Shown one piece after another: positions 1-7,788 of a stretch of 13,177 nucleotides of DNA. The stretch is from Acidobacteriota bacterium. Lineage in GTDB: Bacteria; Acidobacteriota; Blastocatellia; Pyrinomonadales; Pyrinomonadaceae. The translations under genes were made by a program, and so were the position numbers. The DNA lies in NCBI GenBank assembly GCA_003222835.1, contig QHXE01000329.1:1-13177 (forward strand), written 5' to 3'. Every line of letters starts with the position of its first letter. The first letter of the stretch is position 1. Under the pieces are notes generated by a model. The model was not told where the DNA came from. It did no database searches and saw only the letters and a program-made list of their open reading frames with translations.

Positions 1-1214
1 CTTTGCAACCAGTGCGTGCGATTTTGCGCGGCGTGCCTCAATAAAAAGAACGCAACGGTCGTCATGGTGTTCGTGATGTCGCGGATGTGCCATTCGCCGC
101 CACGCCAGATGGGACCGAAGTTGGGCGTCTCTTTTTTCGGATCGTAACCTTCACCCGGACGAAGTTGATCGAACTTCAAGGTGAGCGGAGTCGCCAGCCG
201 GCACGACGCAGTTTCCTGCAAGATGCGCACGCCGCCGTGATAATGCGAATACGCGCGCGAAGGTGACCAGGCGTCGTAAGTTGAATCGGTCGTGATGCCT
301 TTGAATCCGGCGGCGCGCATTTCTTTCGCTATGTAATTTCCGAGTTCGGTGTAGCCTTCGACGATCTGTTTCGGCACGTTGGGTTCGACCGGCTGCATGT
401 ACGGCGGCAGAAACAGGCGCGAGCCGAACGCGCCCTGTTGATGAATGTCGTGGACTATCTGCGGATGCCAGACGTTGAGAATCTTATCGACGACCAGTTG
501 CGTCTCGACCTGTGTAAACGCGTACCAGTCGCGATTGTCGTCGTGGCCAGTGTACTTGTGATAAAGCTCCGGCGGATCGGTGCCTTCGTAGGGTGTGCCC
601 AAATTTCTCTGGTACCAGTTGTTGACGATGTCCACCCCGTCAGGATTCGTCGAAGGCACGAGCAGAATGATCGTGTTGCGCAGAATCTCCTGAATCTCAG
701 CATCGTTTGACGAAGCGAGCCGATGGGCGATCAGCATGCTTGATAGATACGAGCCAACCTCAGTCGAGTGAATACCGCAGGTGATCGCCACGATCGTCTT
801 GCCGCGCGCAATCAACGCCTGCGCTTTCCGATTCGCGAGTGCGGGATTCGTCGACGAGCCGAGAATGCGTGGGTCGGCCAGTTGCCGCTGAATTTCTTTG
901 AGTTCATCAAGCCGCTTTAAATTCTCAGGCGCGCTGATCGTCGCGTAAACAAACGGCGCGCCCATCGTCGACTTGCCAATCTCTTCAAACTTTACGCGGT
1001 CGCTGGCGGCGGCAAGCTTCTGAAAGTACTCGACGACTTTGGCCCAACTTGCGAGTTTGCGATCGTCGCCCGGACGAAAGCCGAGCACGTCTTCGGGCGC
1101 GGGAATAGATTTGGTTTGCGCAGTTGCGGCGGTGGAAGAAAGGAGGGCGCCGGACTGAATCGATAGAACGGCGAAGAGAACCGAGAACAGTATCAGCAGC
1201 AGACGTTTATGCAT
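1..1214 (-). CDS. Secreted M14-family zinc carboxypeptidase (3' end beyond window)
   Basis: This is the N-terminal part (about 404 codons) of a peptidase M14 protein; the frame is open to the left edge, so the C-terminus is missing. Residues 1-32 form a Sec signal peptide: a basic start, a hydrophobic core (LLLILFSVLFAVL) and an Ala-rich cleavage region ending near TAATA, so the enzyme is exported. Zinc-site signatures follow the family order: an HSTE (HxxE) motif at about residues 149-152 (context CGIHSTEVGS), then STNPDG near 188-193, NRDW near 227-230, and HDIHQQG near 255-261, which should supply the third zinc ligand. The family removes C-terminal residues from peptides; the substrate here is unknown. 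The ATG at 1214 is preceded by AGAGGA at 1222-1227, a good ribosome site. It starts 28 bp after the GT39 gene and may be co-transcribed, but nothing links it to glycan synthesis. Confidence 0.9.
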   Translation of the reverse strand, partial: MHKRLLLILFSVLFAVLSIQSGALLSSTAATAQTKSIPAPEDVLGFRPGDDRKLASWAKVVEYFQKLAAASDRVKFEEIGKSTMGAPFVYATISAPENLKRLDELKEIQRQLADPRILGSSTNPALANRKAQALIARGKTIVAITCGIHSTEVGSYLSSMLIAHRLASSNDAEIQEILRNTIILLVPSTNPDGVDIVNNWYQRNLGTPYEGTDPPELYHKYTGHDDNRDWYAFTQVETQLVVDKILNVWHPQIVHDIHQQGAFGSRLFLPPYMQPVEPNVPKQIVEGYTELGNYIAKEMRAAGFKGITTDSTYDAWSPSRAYSHYHGGVRILQETASCRLATPLTLKFDQLRPGEGYDPKKETPNFGPIWRGGEWHIRDITNTMTTVAFFLLRHAAQNRTHWLQ

Positions 1215-1242
1215 GGCTTTTTCCTCTGATAGTTTGTGTGTC

Positions 1243-2643
1243 CTAACCGGGCAAGTCTTTGGGATAATCCGCCCGCTTCCGCAGGCGATTCAGACCTGAT
1301 GATAGAGTCACACCGCCGAATATCGTCAGCAATGCCTGCATCGGAAGGCCATAGCGAATGTGCGTGTGCAGCAGCGAGCCAACCACCAGATAGTAGAACA
1401 CTGTAACCATCATCAGCGCTGTTGCGCGTCGATCAAAACGGAAGGCCAGAAACACTCCGACGATCATGAGCGGCAACAGCACATATCGCAAGACGCTCTG
1501 AAACATTCCGAGGACGTTGACAAAGAATGCGAGCGTCCCGCCTTGCCATTGCGATGGCAGACACTTCTTGCTGGTGATGTTGATGCCCGCACTGCCATAA
1601 ATGCCGTTTGGCTCACCCGCATATTTTAGGACCGCAGCCATGCGGCGAACCACTGAGTCGGCATACCAGAAAGGATGATGAGCGATTATTGTAAGCGCTC
1701 GTCGCGTTCGCGCGCGATCGCGCTGAATGCCGTCCGGATAATAGAGATCAAATGGCGCGTCGGTAGGCACTTTCAAAGCCGTGCGCTCCTGCTCGATCAG
1801 ATCGCGGTCGTTGGCCGTAATGCCGAACTCTCTCGCTCCACGCTCAGTTTCGCCGATGCCTGCTAAAAGGTTGGTTCCGGTGCCGAGTCCAGTCGGCACG
1901 AAGGCGTGAAAGACGAACGCATTCCGTACCACGACGGGTGCGATGACGAGCACTGCGCCGACGACCACTGTTGCAGCTAACAACATTCGCCGGCGCCAAC
2001 TTGCGCGCGCCGATATGACAATCGCCACGGCCCAGAAGAAGGCTAGCAACATCGCGTTGGCGCGCAGCCAGCACGAAACGCCAATCAGCGCGCCCGCGCC
2101 CAATGCCCAAGCAAGACACTTTCGCTTGACTGCCAATAGCAGCATCCACGCAGCGCCGAGAATGATCCAGCTTGTCGGCGCATCAGCCAAAGGGACCGCG
2201 CCGTACGTTGCCAGCAAAGGCCAAAGCGCCGCAATTCCTCCTGCCCATAATCCAACGCGCCAACCAAATGCAGTCAGACCGACACCCACGACGAGCAGCA
2301 CAGCAAAAGAGTCGAGTACCCACTGAATATTTTGTATTGTGGCGGGAGATCGTGAACCACTTAGTTTGTAGATAAGCGCCAGCCACAACGGGTACCCTGG
2401 CGCATATGTCGCTTTGTCAGTGCGAGATGAATCGTCGATCCAGAAAATCGATGCGCGGCCATCGAGCCAATCCTGCGCCTGGCGATCGAACGCTCCGTAG
2501 ATGCCGGAAGGAAACCAGCCCGGGTCGTCGAGGTGAGCGCGCAGAAAATTTGCCGTCAGAAAACGAACGGAAAGCGCGAGTGCGACGATGAAGAGAAGCG
2601 TTAGGACCCGCCTGGAGAATGGACGATAAGACGAAGTGCTCAA
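1243..2643 (-). CDS. GT39/ArnT-like multi-pass membrane glycosyltransferase
   Basis: The product is a 466-residue integral membrane protein with roughly 9-10 hydrophobic segments. The first is at about residues 11-30, followed by an outside loop with acidic residues (AHLDDPGW) and then YAPGYPLW, a layout typical of the PMT/ArnT-like GT-C glycosyltransferases that use polyprenyl-phosphate sugars. The C-terminal part carries an HIRYGLPMQALL segment, like the R-Y-x-x-P motif common in this superfamily. It probably transfers a sugar to a glycan, lipid or protein on the outer face of the inner membrane; donor and acceptor cannot be read. The start is TTG at 2643. An in-frame TAG lies two codons upstream, and no ATG occurs until well inside the protein. 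AAGGA at 2653-2657, with 9-nt spacing, supports this start. It is separated from the methyltransferase gene by a 166-bp gap holding a palindromic repeat, so it may be expressed less strongly than the genes before it. Confidence 0.8.
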   Translation of the reverse strand: MSTSSYRPFSRRVLTLLFIVALALSVRFLTANFLRAHLDDPGWFPSGIYGAFDRQAQDWLDGRASIFWIDDSSRTDKATYAPGYPLWLALIYKLSGSRSPATIQNIQWVLDSFAVLLVVGVGLTAFGWRVGLWAGGIAALWPLLATYGAVPLADAPTSWIILGAAWMLLLAVKRKCLAWALGAGALIGVSCWLRANAMLLAFFWAVAIVISARASWRRRMLLAATVVVGAVLVIAPVVVRNAFVFHAFVPTGLGTGTNLLAGIGETERGAREFGITANDRDLIEQERTALKVPTDAPFDLYYPDGIQRDRARTRRALTIIAHHPFWYADSVVRRMAAVLKYAGEPNGIYGSAGINITSKKCLPSQWQGGTLAFFVNVLGMFQSVLRYVLLPLMIVGVFLAFRFDRRATALMMVTVFYYLVVGSLLHTHIRYGLPMQALLTIFGGVTLSSGLNRLRKRADYPKDLPG

Positions 2644-2650
2644 GATCTAT

Positions 2651-2657
2651 TTTCCTT
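2651..2657 (-). promoter_or_regulatory. Ribosome binding site supporting a TTG start
   Basis: AAGGAAA on the minus strand lies 9 nt (measured from AAGGA) before the TTG at 2643. Together with the upstream in-frame TAG at 2647-2649, it decides the start of the membrane glycosyltransferase. Confidence 0.55.
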
Positions 2658-2664
2658 CGTACGT

Positions 2665-2796
2665 CCTCCGCAACCTCTGCGAAACCCTTTGCGTCCTCTG
2701 CGTTAAAATCTCGCTCGTCCTCAGTCTTCCGAATTGCAAACAGAGCCGTTAATCGCAGAGGGCGCGGAGGAATTCACGCGGAGGTGCGCAGAGAGG
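2665..2796. repeat. Imperfect palindrome of CTCTGCG-type degenerate repeats (copy A)
   Basis: The left arm (2665-2702) holds four degenerate units of about 10 nt on the plus strand: CCTCCGC, CCTCTGCG (2674-2681), CCCTTTGCG and CCTCTGCG (2695-2702), followed by TTAA. The right arm (about 2748-2796) holds the inverted versions: GTTAAT, CGCAGAGG (2754-2761), GCGCGGAGG, CGCGGAGG (2777-2784) and CGCAGAGAGG. The arms can pair imperfectly around a core of about 45 nt. It fills the gap between the methyltransferase and membrane glycosyltransferase genes, where a transcript hairpin could attenuate or protect RNA. A related copy lies at 9841-9930. I read it as a non-coding, MITE- or REP-like intergenic element; no transposase is present. 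Confidence 0.6.
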
Positions 2797-2809
2797 TCTC
2801 ACTTCTCTA

Positions 2810-3613
2810 TCATTTTTTGGCAGAGACGATCACGTTCCAGCCCACGCTCCGCCGCAAACATCGAAACATTCTTTCCGGAATAAAACGTCCGATGATGTAA
2901 AGCTCCGGCCGCGTAAGCTGCTCAACCTGCACCTTCACTTCGCGGAACATTGCAAATAGATCGCGCGCTTGCCTGCGGCTGTAAACTTTCACCAGCGGAC
3001 GTCCGCCGCTCTCATTAAACTCGACATACTTGCTCATGATGTCCGCGGTAGAATTCCCGCGCAGAAACTCTCCCTTCAAAATGCCATGACGCAGGATCAC
3101 CTCGCCCCAATATGCGAACGACCTTCGATGATACAACATGACGCGCGCGTGACCGCCGGGGCGCAACACCCGATGTATCTCACCCACCGCGCCTGCGGTG
3201 TCGGGCGTGTGATGCAGCACGCCGTTGGAATAAGCAACATCGAAACTGTCGTCGGCGAACGGCAAAGTCTCACAGTCGGCAATCGCAAAATTACCGGACT
3301 CTCCATAGAGAGCCAGATGTTGGCGCGAAATTTCGATCGAGCGGGGCGTAAGATCGGTACCGGTGACTTTCGCGCCGCCCCGAGCAAACTGCAAAAGATC
3401 AGTACCCATGCCACAACCAATCTCAAGCAGCTGCGCGCCGGCGAATTCATCAAAGCCCATCACCTCGGGCATCCACGGAGCGTACTCCTGATAACGATGA
3501 TGCTCGACCGCGTCAAAGAATTCGCGCGTGTCGAGATCATGTTTCCGCCCGTGGATCGCGCCGCAAGGATCTTTACCCCATTGTTCGCGCGCGCGTAACT
3601 TCTCGGTGTTCAT
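2810..3613 (-). CDS. Class I SAM-dependent methyltransferase
   Basis: The 267-residue protein has a Methyltransf_11-type Rossmann core. Motif I is LLEIGCGMGTD at about residues 62-72, with an acidic residue ending strand 2 in GTDLTP (D87). A DCETLPFADDSFD stretch (113-125) follows, then SNGVLHHTPDT (129-139) and VLRPGGHARVMLYHRRS (149-165). The N-terminal EQWGKDPCG segment (10-18) resembles stand-alone methyltransferases often found in polysaccharide clusters. No membrane segment is seen, so it should be cytoplasmic. It starts 8 bp after the family-4 glycosyltransferase gene ends, implying one transcript and coupled translation; the upstream site (GAAAGAAA) is weak. The likely role is methylation of a sugar hydroxyl or of a lipid-linked intermediate, but the sequence does not show the acceptor, and a non-glycan substrate is possible. 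Confidence 0.85.
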   Translation of the reverse strand: MNTEKLRAREQWGKDPCGAIHGRKHDLDTREFFDAVEHHRYQEYAPWMPEVMGFDEFAGAQLLEIGCGMGTDLLQFARGGAKVTGTDLTPRSIEISRQHLALYGESGNFAIADCETLPFADDSFDVAYSNGVLHHTPDTAGAVGEIHRVLRPGGHARVMLYHRRSFAYWGEVILRHGILKGEFLRGNSTADIMSKYVEFNESGGRPLVKVYSRRQARDLFAMFREVKVQVEQLTRPELYIIGRFIPERMFRCLRRSVGWNVIVSAKK

Positions 3614-3621
3614 ATTTTCTT

Positions 3622-5268
3622 TCAGCCGAATCCCCGCTCCCCTTGGGAGAGGGAGAGATATTCATTAATCACACGCTGCGCGTTTTGCTTCCAGGTATGT
3701 CGTTCGATCGCAGCTCTGCGCGCGGCCGCGCCCAGACGTTCTCGCAATTCGCGTGACTTCATCAATCGCAAAATCGCATCAGCCAACTGTTGCGCACTTC
3801 CCGGCTCGATCAGCAACGCATTCTGTTCATCAGCCAGGACGTCTGCAATCTGACCAAGGCGACTGGCCACGATTCCTTTGCCCATCGCCATGTACTCAAA
3901 GAGTTTGGTTGGCGAGCCGAAGAATTCGCTGCCGTCTTCCAACGGGACGTGTGGAGACAGCAGAATGTCGCACGCATCGAGCAGTGCCGGTACTCTCTCA
4001 TGTTGGACGTGTCCCGCGAAAATGGTTTGTTGCTCTCGCCCGCCTTGACGAATGATGTGTTCCACTTGCTCGCGAAATCTACCCGCGCCAACCAGCAGGA
4101 ATCGAACGCGACAATCTGCCGGCAGCAAACAGATCGCTTCCGCCAGAGTTAGGACGCCATGCCAGGGGCCGAACGTGCCCACGAAGCCCGCAAGAATTTC
4201 ATCTGGGCCTATGCCGAGTTCGCCGCGCGCTGCGGCGCCACCAACATCGGGATGGAATGTCTGAGTATCGACTCCATTTGGGTTGACGATAATCTTTTCA
4301 TTCGGCACGCCTGCGCGCAACACATTGCGCCGCTCAACTTCTGAAACGACGAAGATACGCCTTGAGGCTAAGAGATTCAGACGCTCGAATCGCTCGAGCA
4401 ACGAGATCATTCCCGACGTATCCCAATGTTTTCCGATCCAAACTTCCGAGCCGTTGTATTCAAGAAACAGCGGCACACGCGCGCGCAAGCTCGCCTCAAC
4501 GCCGGCCCAGGTGAAGCGTCCATAGCGCTGGTAAATTAGATCGACCGGCCGGCGTTCAATCTCTCGCAGCACCCCCGCGGAAAAAATGAGGTTGTTGCGC
4601 AAATCAAAAGCTGCGCGCGTAATTCCTATCGGCTGAGGATCGATTAGCATCAACCTGCTTTCGTCGAGTCCGGCAATGTTGTCGTTGCTGATCACATTGA
4701 TCTGCGCGCCTAACTCGCTGGCCGCGTTTATGAAGCCGTTGATGTGTGTCGCGGCGCCACCCGCGGGCGTGCCGGGACTAGGCGTGCTGCGAAGGTACGC
4801 GATGCGGATCGGGTCCGGGGCTGGCTGCCTAGTTAGCGTTTCCCGTTGTTGAATTGCCCGCTCGAGTTGTGTCAGACGCAGGCGTGATTGTGCGATGGCT
4901 GCCGCGCTGGCCAAACTCTCAGCAGCGAAGCGAAACGGCGCCCGCGCAAGAATGCCGACGCCACTTTCCTTGCGCACACCGCCATAGCTGTCGATCAGCA
5001 CTACCTGACGCGCGCCGGCCAACGCGCCAAAGGCGAGCATCGCATTCTGGCCACGCTGCCACGCCAGCCGTTCGGTGGCGATTACGAAAATGTCCGCGCG
5101 TAATTGGCGCGCCGCGCGAACTCGTCCCAGGGCACTGTGTTTCTCGAGCTGGTAACGAGAAACAATTTCGAGTGAAGCTGAAGCATAATTTTGTTTCAGC
5201 CAATCACGCGCGGTTTTCGCATCGCCGCTGAGAACAAGCAAGACTATCTTCAATGAAGATTCATTCAT
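3622..5268 (-). CDS. GT4-family glycosyltransferase with extra N-terminal domain
   Basis: The product is 548 residues from the ATG at 5268. A longer reading from 5397 is possible, but its first 43 residues are a Cys/Arg-rich out-of-frame shadow of the flippase gene. Residues 155-540 form a GT-B glycosyltransferase: an acceptor-side glycine loop (PAGGAATH, 168-175), the linker signature NPNGVDT (329-335), GTFGPWHG (365-371), and a donor-site block EFFGSPTKLFEYMAMGK (448-464) in the place of the family's E-x7-E motif. Residues 1-150 are additional: an alpha/beta segment beginning KIVLLVLSGDAKTA and containing ADIFVIATERLAW and QVVLIDSYGG, then a short probable helix or coiled stretch (125-147). 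It overlaps the flippase gene by 8 bp (ATGAATGA), so translation is probably coupled. It likely adds a sugar to the lipid-linked repeat unit in the cytoplasm. The final codons lie in a strong hairpin repeat. Confidence 0.87.
   Translation of the reverse strand: MNESSLKIVLLVLSGDAKTARDWLKQNYASASLEIVSRYQLEKHSALGRVRAARQLRADIFVIATERLAWQRGQNAMLAFGALAGARQVVLIDSYGGVRKESGVGILARAPFRFAAESLASAAAIAQSRLRLTQLERAIQQRETLTRQPAPDPIRIAYLRSTPSPGTPAGGAATHINGFINAASELGAQINVISNDNIAGLDESRLMLIDPQPIGITRAAFDLRNNLIFSAGVLREIERRPVDLIYQRYGRFTWAGVEASLRARVPLFLEYNGSEVWIGKHWDTSGMISLLERFERLNLLASRRIFVVSEVERRNVLRAGVPNEKIIVNPNGVDTQTFHPDVGGAAARGELGIGPDEILAGFVGTFGPWHGVLTLAEAICLLPADCRVRFLLVGAGRFREQVEHIIRQGGREQQTIFAGHVQHERVPALLDACDILLSPHVPLEDGSEFFGSPTKLFEYMAMGKGIVASRLGQIADVLADEQNALLIEPGSAQQLADAILRLMKSRELRERLGAAARRAAIERHTWKQNAQRVINEYLSLSQGERGFG
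3633..3653. repeat. Strong GC-rich hairpin in the last codons of the GT4 gene
   Basis: On the plus strand, CCC-G-CTCCC-CTT-GGGAG-A-GGG forms an 8-bp stem with one mismatch and a 3-nt loop. It encodes the tail SLSQGERG of the glycosyltransferase, ending a few codons before its stop at 3622. The sequence style (CCCTCTCCC/GGGAGAGGG) resembles dispersed REP-like repeats of GC-rich bacteria. It could stall polymerase or protect mRNA just before the methyltransferase start. Confidence 0.5.
5261..5268 (-). promoter_or_regulatory. ATGAATGA start/stop overlap (translational coupling)
   Basis: The flippase ends in GAA TGA and the glycosyltransferase starts at ATG within the same 8 bases. Upstream GGAAAA gives a moderate ribosome site. 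This fixes the glycosyltransferase start at 5268 and points to coupled translation. Confidence 0.6.
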
Positions 5269-6640
5269 GCACTTTTCCGAGCAACGACGAGAAATGAATT
5301 TTAGCCAGCACGTTGCGCAGCTCGCTACTATGCAGCAGGAATATTTCTTGCGGTTGCCGCCCCGTCTGGCGGCAAAAATGGACAGCCACAAGAACAAATA
5401 TCAGGGCATAGCTCAGAGTTGAATTCAAAGCTGCGGCGCGCGCGCCCCAAACGGGTACGAACGTGAGGTTCAAAGCTACGTTGAGGACCATCGTGATGAG
5501 CCAGAACAGTGGAATCGCGAAGGGCAATCCGGTTCCGGTGAAATGCTGGACCAGCACTGATTCAAGTCCTACCAGATAAACGCCGGGCAAGAGAATCAAT
5601 AACTGATTTGTCGCGTCGGCGAAGGGCGCACCATAAATCAGCGGCAGGGCAAACGATCCGGCGGCCGCCGCCGTGCACATAATCAACATCACGAACGACG
5701 CGTGGCGCGTAACCTGAACGGCAAATTCACCCGTTGGATCCTGACGCGTAGCTACCCGGGGAAACAACAACGTCGCGATCACGCCGGGCATCATCAACAA
5801 AAGAAACGAAACCTGCGAGGCCACCGCATAAATCCCAGCCTCGCCGGCACCGCGAAAGTGATTCACGATTAGCAGGTCGGCCCGAAAAATCACGAAGCCC
5901 GCCATGATCGAAATGTAGAACTTCATTCCGTAGGCGAGCATTGTCTTAAACAACCGAAAGTCCGGTCTAAACTTACGACCCTCTTTCTGGCGCGGCAATA
6001 GCCGCCGGATAACCAAAACCAAACTTAGACTCAGCAGAATTGCCGCCGCCGTGTTGAAAGAGACCAGCATCGTCAGTTTCCCTTTGAGTATTAGCAGCAC
6101 GACAATGGCGTTCACCAAAATCGCCGCCGGCGCCATCGAATCCAGGAAATTCATCTCGGCAATTCGATCCATCCCCAGCAATACATTGAGGCCGAGCAGC
6201 GTCAGGAGTTGAAAAGGAATTGAGATTGCGGCGATAGCCAACAATCGTGTCGAAACATCGCCGAACAATGTTGTCGTAAATTCAGCCACGGTCACGACGA
6301 GGACTGCAAGGATCGAACCCGCAGCAAACGCGAAAACAATGGTATTTGCCCAGACTGGGCCAAAGCTCTGACGGTCTTTCGCAATGAAATAAGTGTTAGC
6401 CGACGGCAGCCCTCCGCTCCCGATCTGCAAAGCCAGCATAACCGTGGCATTCAACACTGCCAGCGTGCCCAGGCCCTTGGGTCCGAGATATCGGCCGGCG
6501 ATAACACTGGAACCCACGACGCCGAGGAGCATCAAAAGCCGCGTCGCGAACGTTAATGCCACATCAGATCTAAAGCTCCCGGAGGTTTCTGACGAGCCGC
6601 TGAAATCGATTGCGTCCTTTGCTATGTTCTGATCAAACAT
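5261..6640 (-). CDS. Wzx/MATE-like polysaccharide flippase
   Basis: The 459-residue protein is hydrophobic throughout, with an estimated 12-14 membrane segments, the usual length and layout of oligosaccharide flippases (polysaccharide biosynthesis / MOP superfamily). After a short polar N-terminus, the first segments read FATRLLMLLGVVGSSVIAGR and YLGPKGLGTLAVLN; the Y-L-G-P-x-G-L-G-x-L pattern is a hallmark of this family. A mid-protein FRGAGEAGIYAVASQVS matches the repeated second-half motif. It should move undecaprenyl-linked glycan units across the inner membrane. The ATG at 6640 has no clear ribosome site (CTCTTAACG precedes it). Its stop overlaps the next start by 8 bp (ATGAATGA). Placement between sugar-modifying enzymes and a glycosyltransferase supports a Wzx/Wzy-type pathway, although no Wzy is in the window. 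Confidence 0.9.
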   Translation of the reverse strand: MFDQNIAKDAIDFSGSSETSGSFRSDVALTFATRLLMLLGVVGSSVIAGRYLGPKGLGTLAVLNATVMLALQIGSGGLPSANTYFIAKDRQSFGPVWANTIVFAFAAGSILAVLVVTVAEFTTTLFGDVSTRLLAIAAISIPFQLLTLLGLNVLLGMDRIAEMNFLDSMAPAAILVNAIVVLLILKGKLTMLVSFNTAAAILLSLSLVLVIRRLLPRQKEGRKFRPDFRLFKTMLAYGMKFYISIMAGFVIFRADLLIVNHFRGAGEAGIYAVASQVSFLLLMMPGVIATLLFPRVATRQDPTGEFAVQVTRHASFVMLIMCTAAAAGSFALPLIYGAPFADATNQLLILLPGVYLVGLESVLVQHFTGTGLPFAIPLFWLITMVLNVALNLTFVPVWGARAAALNSTLSYALIFVLVAVHFCRQTGRQPQEIFLLHSSELRNVLAKIHFSSLLGKVHE

Positions 6641-6690
6641 TCGTTAAGAGTTGCGCCCGACGCATGCGGTTAACAAAAGGTTTTACTCGG

Positions 6691-6706
6691 CGCGGATAAT
6701 ACCGCG
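6691..6706. terminator. Short GC hairpin after the second SGNH gene
   Basis: CGCGG-ATAATA-CCGCG is a perfect 5-bp GC stem with a 6-nt loop, 7 nt beyond the stop of the SGNH gene (6713). The minus-strand transcript after it has no strong U-tract, so it is at best a weak terminator, pause site or mRNA-end stabiliser ahead of the flippase gene. Confidence 0.25.
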
Positions 6707-6712
6707 ATTAAC

Positions 6713-7747
6713 TTATCTCTTGGTCTCTTCCTGCAACAAATCGATCAGGTGTGATCTTAGTAACTGCGCGTACTGCCGGTGTGCAAGCGCGCTGGGGTGG
6801 CTGTCAAAAGGAAGGTTATTATTTGCAGAGACATTCAAGTCAACAAACATATCGACTGTTTTTAGTCCCTCTTTGTGAGCGAACTCAAGCAGGTCCGACG
6901 TTGTCGGATCTGAAGTTATGGCGGCAACGATCAATTGAACTCCCTGACTCCGGCACAAATCGGCAATTTCCTTCACAATACCTTTTGTCACGGTATGACT
7001 GTCAACGTGTCGTTCTTCATATTTGTCATAGGTTTCTTCAATCATGTTGACCAAGGCTGAGCGGCGCATCAAGGGAAACTCACGATACTGTATGGTGTCC
7101 ATGGAAATGATTACTTTGCCATCTTTCGTAAGGCCGGCATAAGGTTGGTTCACCGGTCCCAAAGAACTTGCAATGGCCAACATTTTTCTTCGCCCTCGAA
7201 TAAAAGTGTTCCTTACATCTTGCCACGAGGCGTAATTCAGAATGACGAGTCTGGGCTTGTTTCGGTGTTGAAAAGCTTCTCTTAATTGAATCAACGAATG
7301 AAGCGTGCCGTAGCCCATGAAGCCAAAGTTCACCACCTCGTAGTCAGGAAAATCCTTCTGTAATAACCAGGGAAATGTTTCTTCGTCGTTGACGGACCAT
7401 CCATAAGTAACTGAATCGCCGAAGATCCAAATCTGCGGTTTAGTGTTTTGCTTAGAATAGGAATCGAGCGGATGGGTCGCTCTTAGCGAATCACTCAAAT
7501 TAGTCGTGGTAAAGACGTAAGAGTCGTCCAGGGTAACCTTAAACTGTCCCGGAAGAGAGGTGTATCCCAGGGTTGGATGCTTTGCATAAAACCGGCCCCC
7601 CGGCTCAACCTTAACGTCGAGTTGGTTCACGACCCACGGTTGATGACCAGTCATCCGAGCCAACAGTTCACCTGCCGAAACAAAGAGCGACACACAGAGA
7701 AAAAGATAAACCAGGTAGATCAGGATTTTTGTTCGACGTGATAGCAT
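6713..7747 (-). CDS. SGNH/GDSL hydrolase-like protein, N-terminally membrane-anchored
   Basis: The product is 344 residues from the ATG at 7747; AGGGA at 7754-7758 with 6-nt spacing favours this over the TTG one codon earlier. Residues 8-29 form one hydrophobic helix after SRRTK, so the protein is probably anchored with its catalytic part in the periplasm. SGNH blocks appear in order: IFGDSVTYG (108-116, nucleophile S112), VNFGFMGYGT (139-148, block II Gly), NYASWQD (171-177, in the place of the usual G-x-N-D block) and FDSHPSALAH (314-323, candidate D315 and H317). Such proteins hydrolyse or transfer acyl groups, often acetyl, on sugars. In this setting, O-acetylation or deacetylation of the exported glycan is likely but unproven. 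The gene looks more AT-rich than its neighbours: four lines counted by hand gave 43-47% GC. It is a distant second member of the type found at 9991-11259. Confidence 0.82.
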   Translation of the reverse strand: MLSRRTKILIYLVYLFLCVSLFVSAGELLARMTGHQPWVVNQLDVKVEPGGRFYAKHPTLGYTSLPGQFKVTLDDSYVFTTTNLSDSLRATHPLDSYSKQNTKPQIWIFGDSVTYGWSVNDEETFPWLLQKDFPDYEVVNFGFMGYGTLHSLIQLREAFQHRNKPRLVILNYASWQDVRNTFIRGRRKMLAIASSLGPVNQPYAGLTKDGKVIISMDTIQYREFPLMRRSALVNMIEETYDKYEERHVDSHTVTKGIVKEIADLCRSQGVQLIVAAITSDPTTSDLLEFAHKEGLKTVDMFVDLNVSANNNLPFDSHPSALAHRQYAQLLRSHLIDLLQEETKR

Positions 7748-7753
7748 CAAATT

Positions 7754-7758
7754 TCCCT
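7754..7758 (-). promoter_or_regulatory. Ribosome binding site of the SGNH gene
   Basis: AGGGA on the minus strand sits 6 nt before the ATG at 7747 and only 3 nt before an alternative TTG at 7750, so it favours the ATG. Confidence 0.5.
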
Positions 7759-7788
7759 AAGAAAAGTTCCCGTTCGCGCCGGCCACAA

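Noticed and set aside
2665..2796. CRISPR-like array in the repeat-rich gap
   Set aside because: The units are about 10 nt, degenerate and inverted in the second half, with no unique spacers and no cas genes.
2969..3598. 209-codon open frame on the plus strand, antisense to the methyltransferase gene
   Set aside because: The minus-strand methyltransferase motifs are complete, and the plus frame shows no family pattern or ribosome site.
5269..5397. Extension of the glycosyltransferase start to 5397
   Set aside because: The added 43 residues are Cys/Arg-rich, lie wholly inside the flippase gene in another frame, and are followed by a natural ATG in a stop-start overlap.
6696..6701. TATTAT as a -10 promoter box before the flippase gene
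   Set aside because: It lies in the loop of a short hairpin and no -35-like sequence occurs at a suitable distance upstream on the minus strand.
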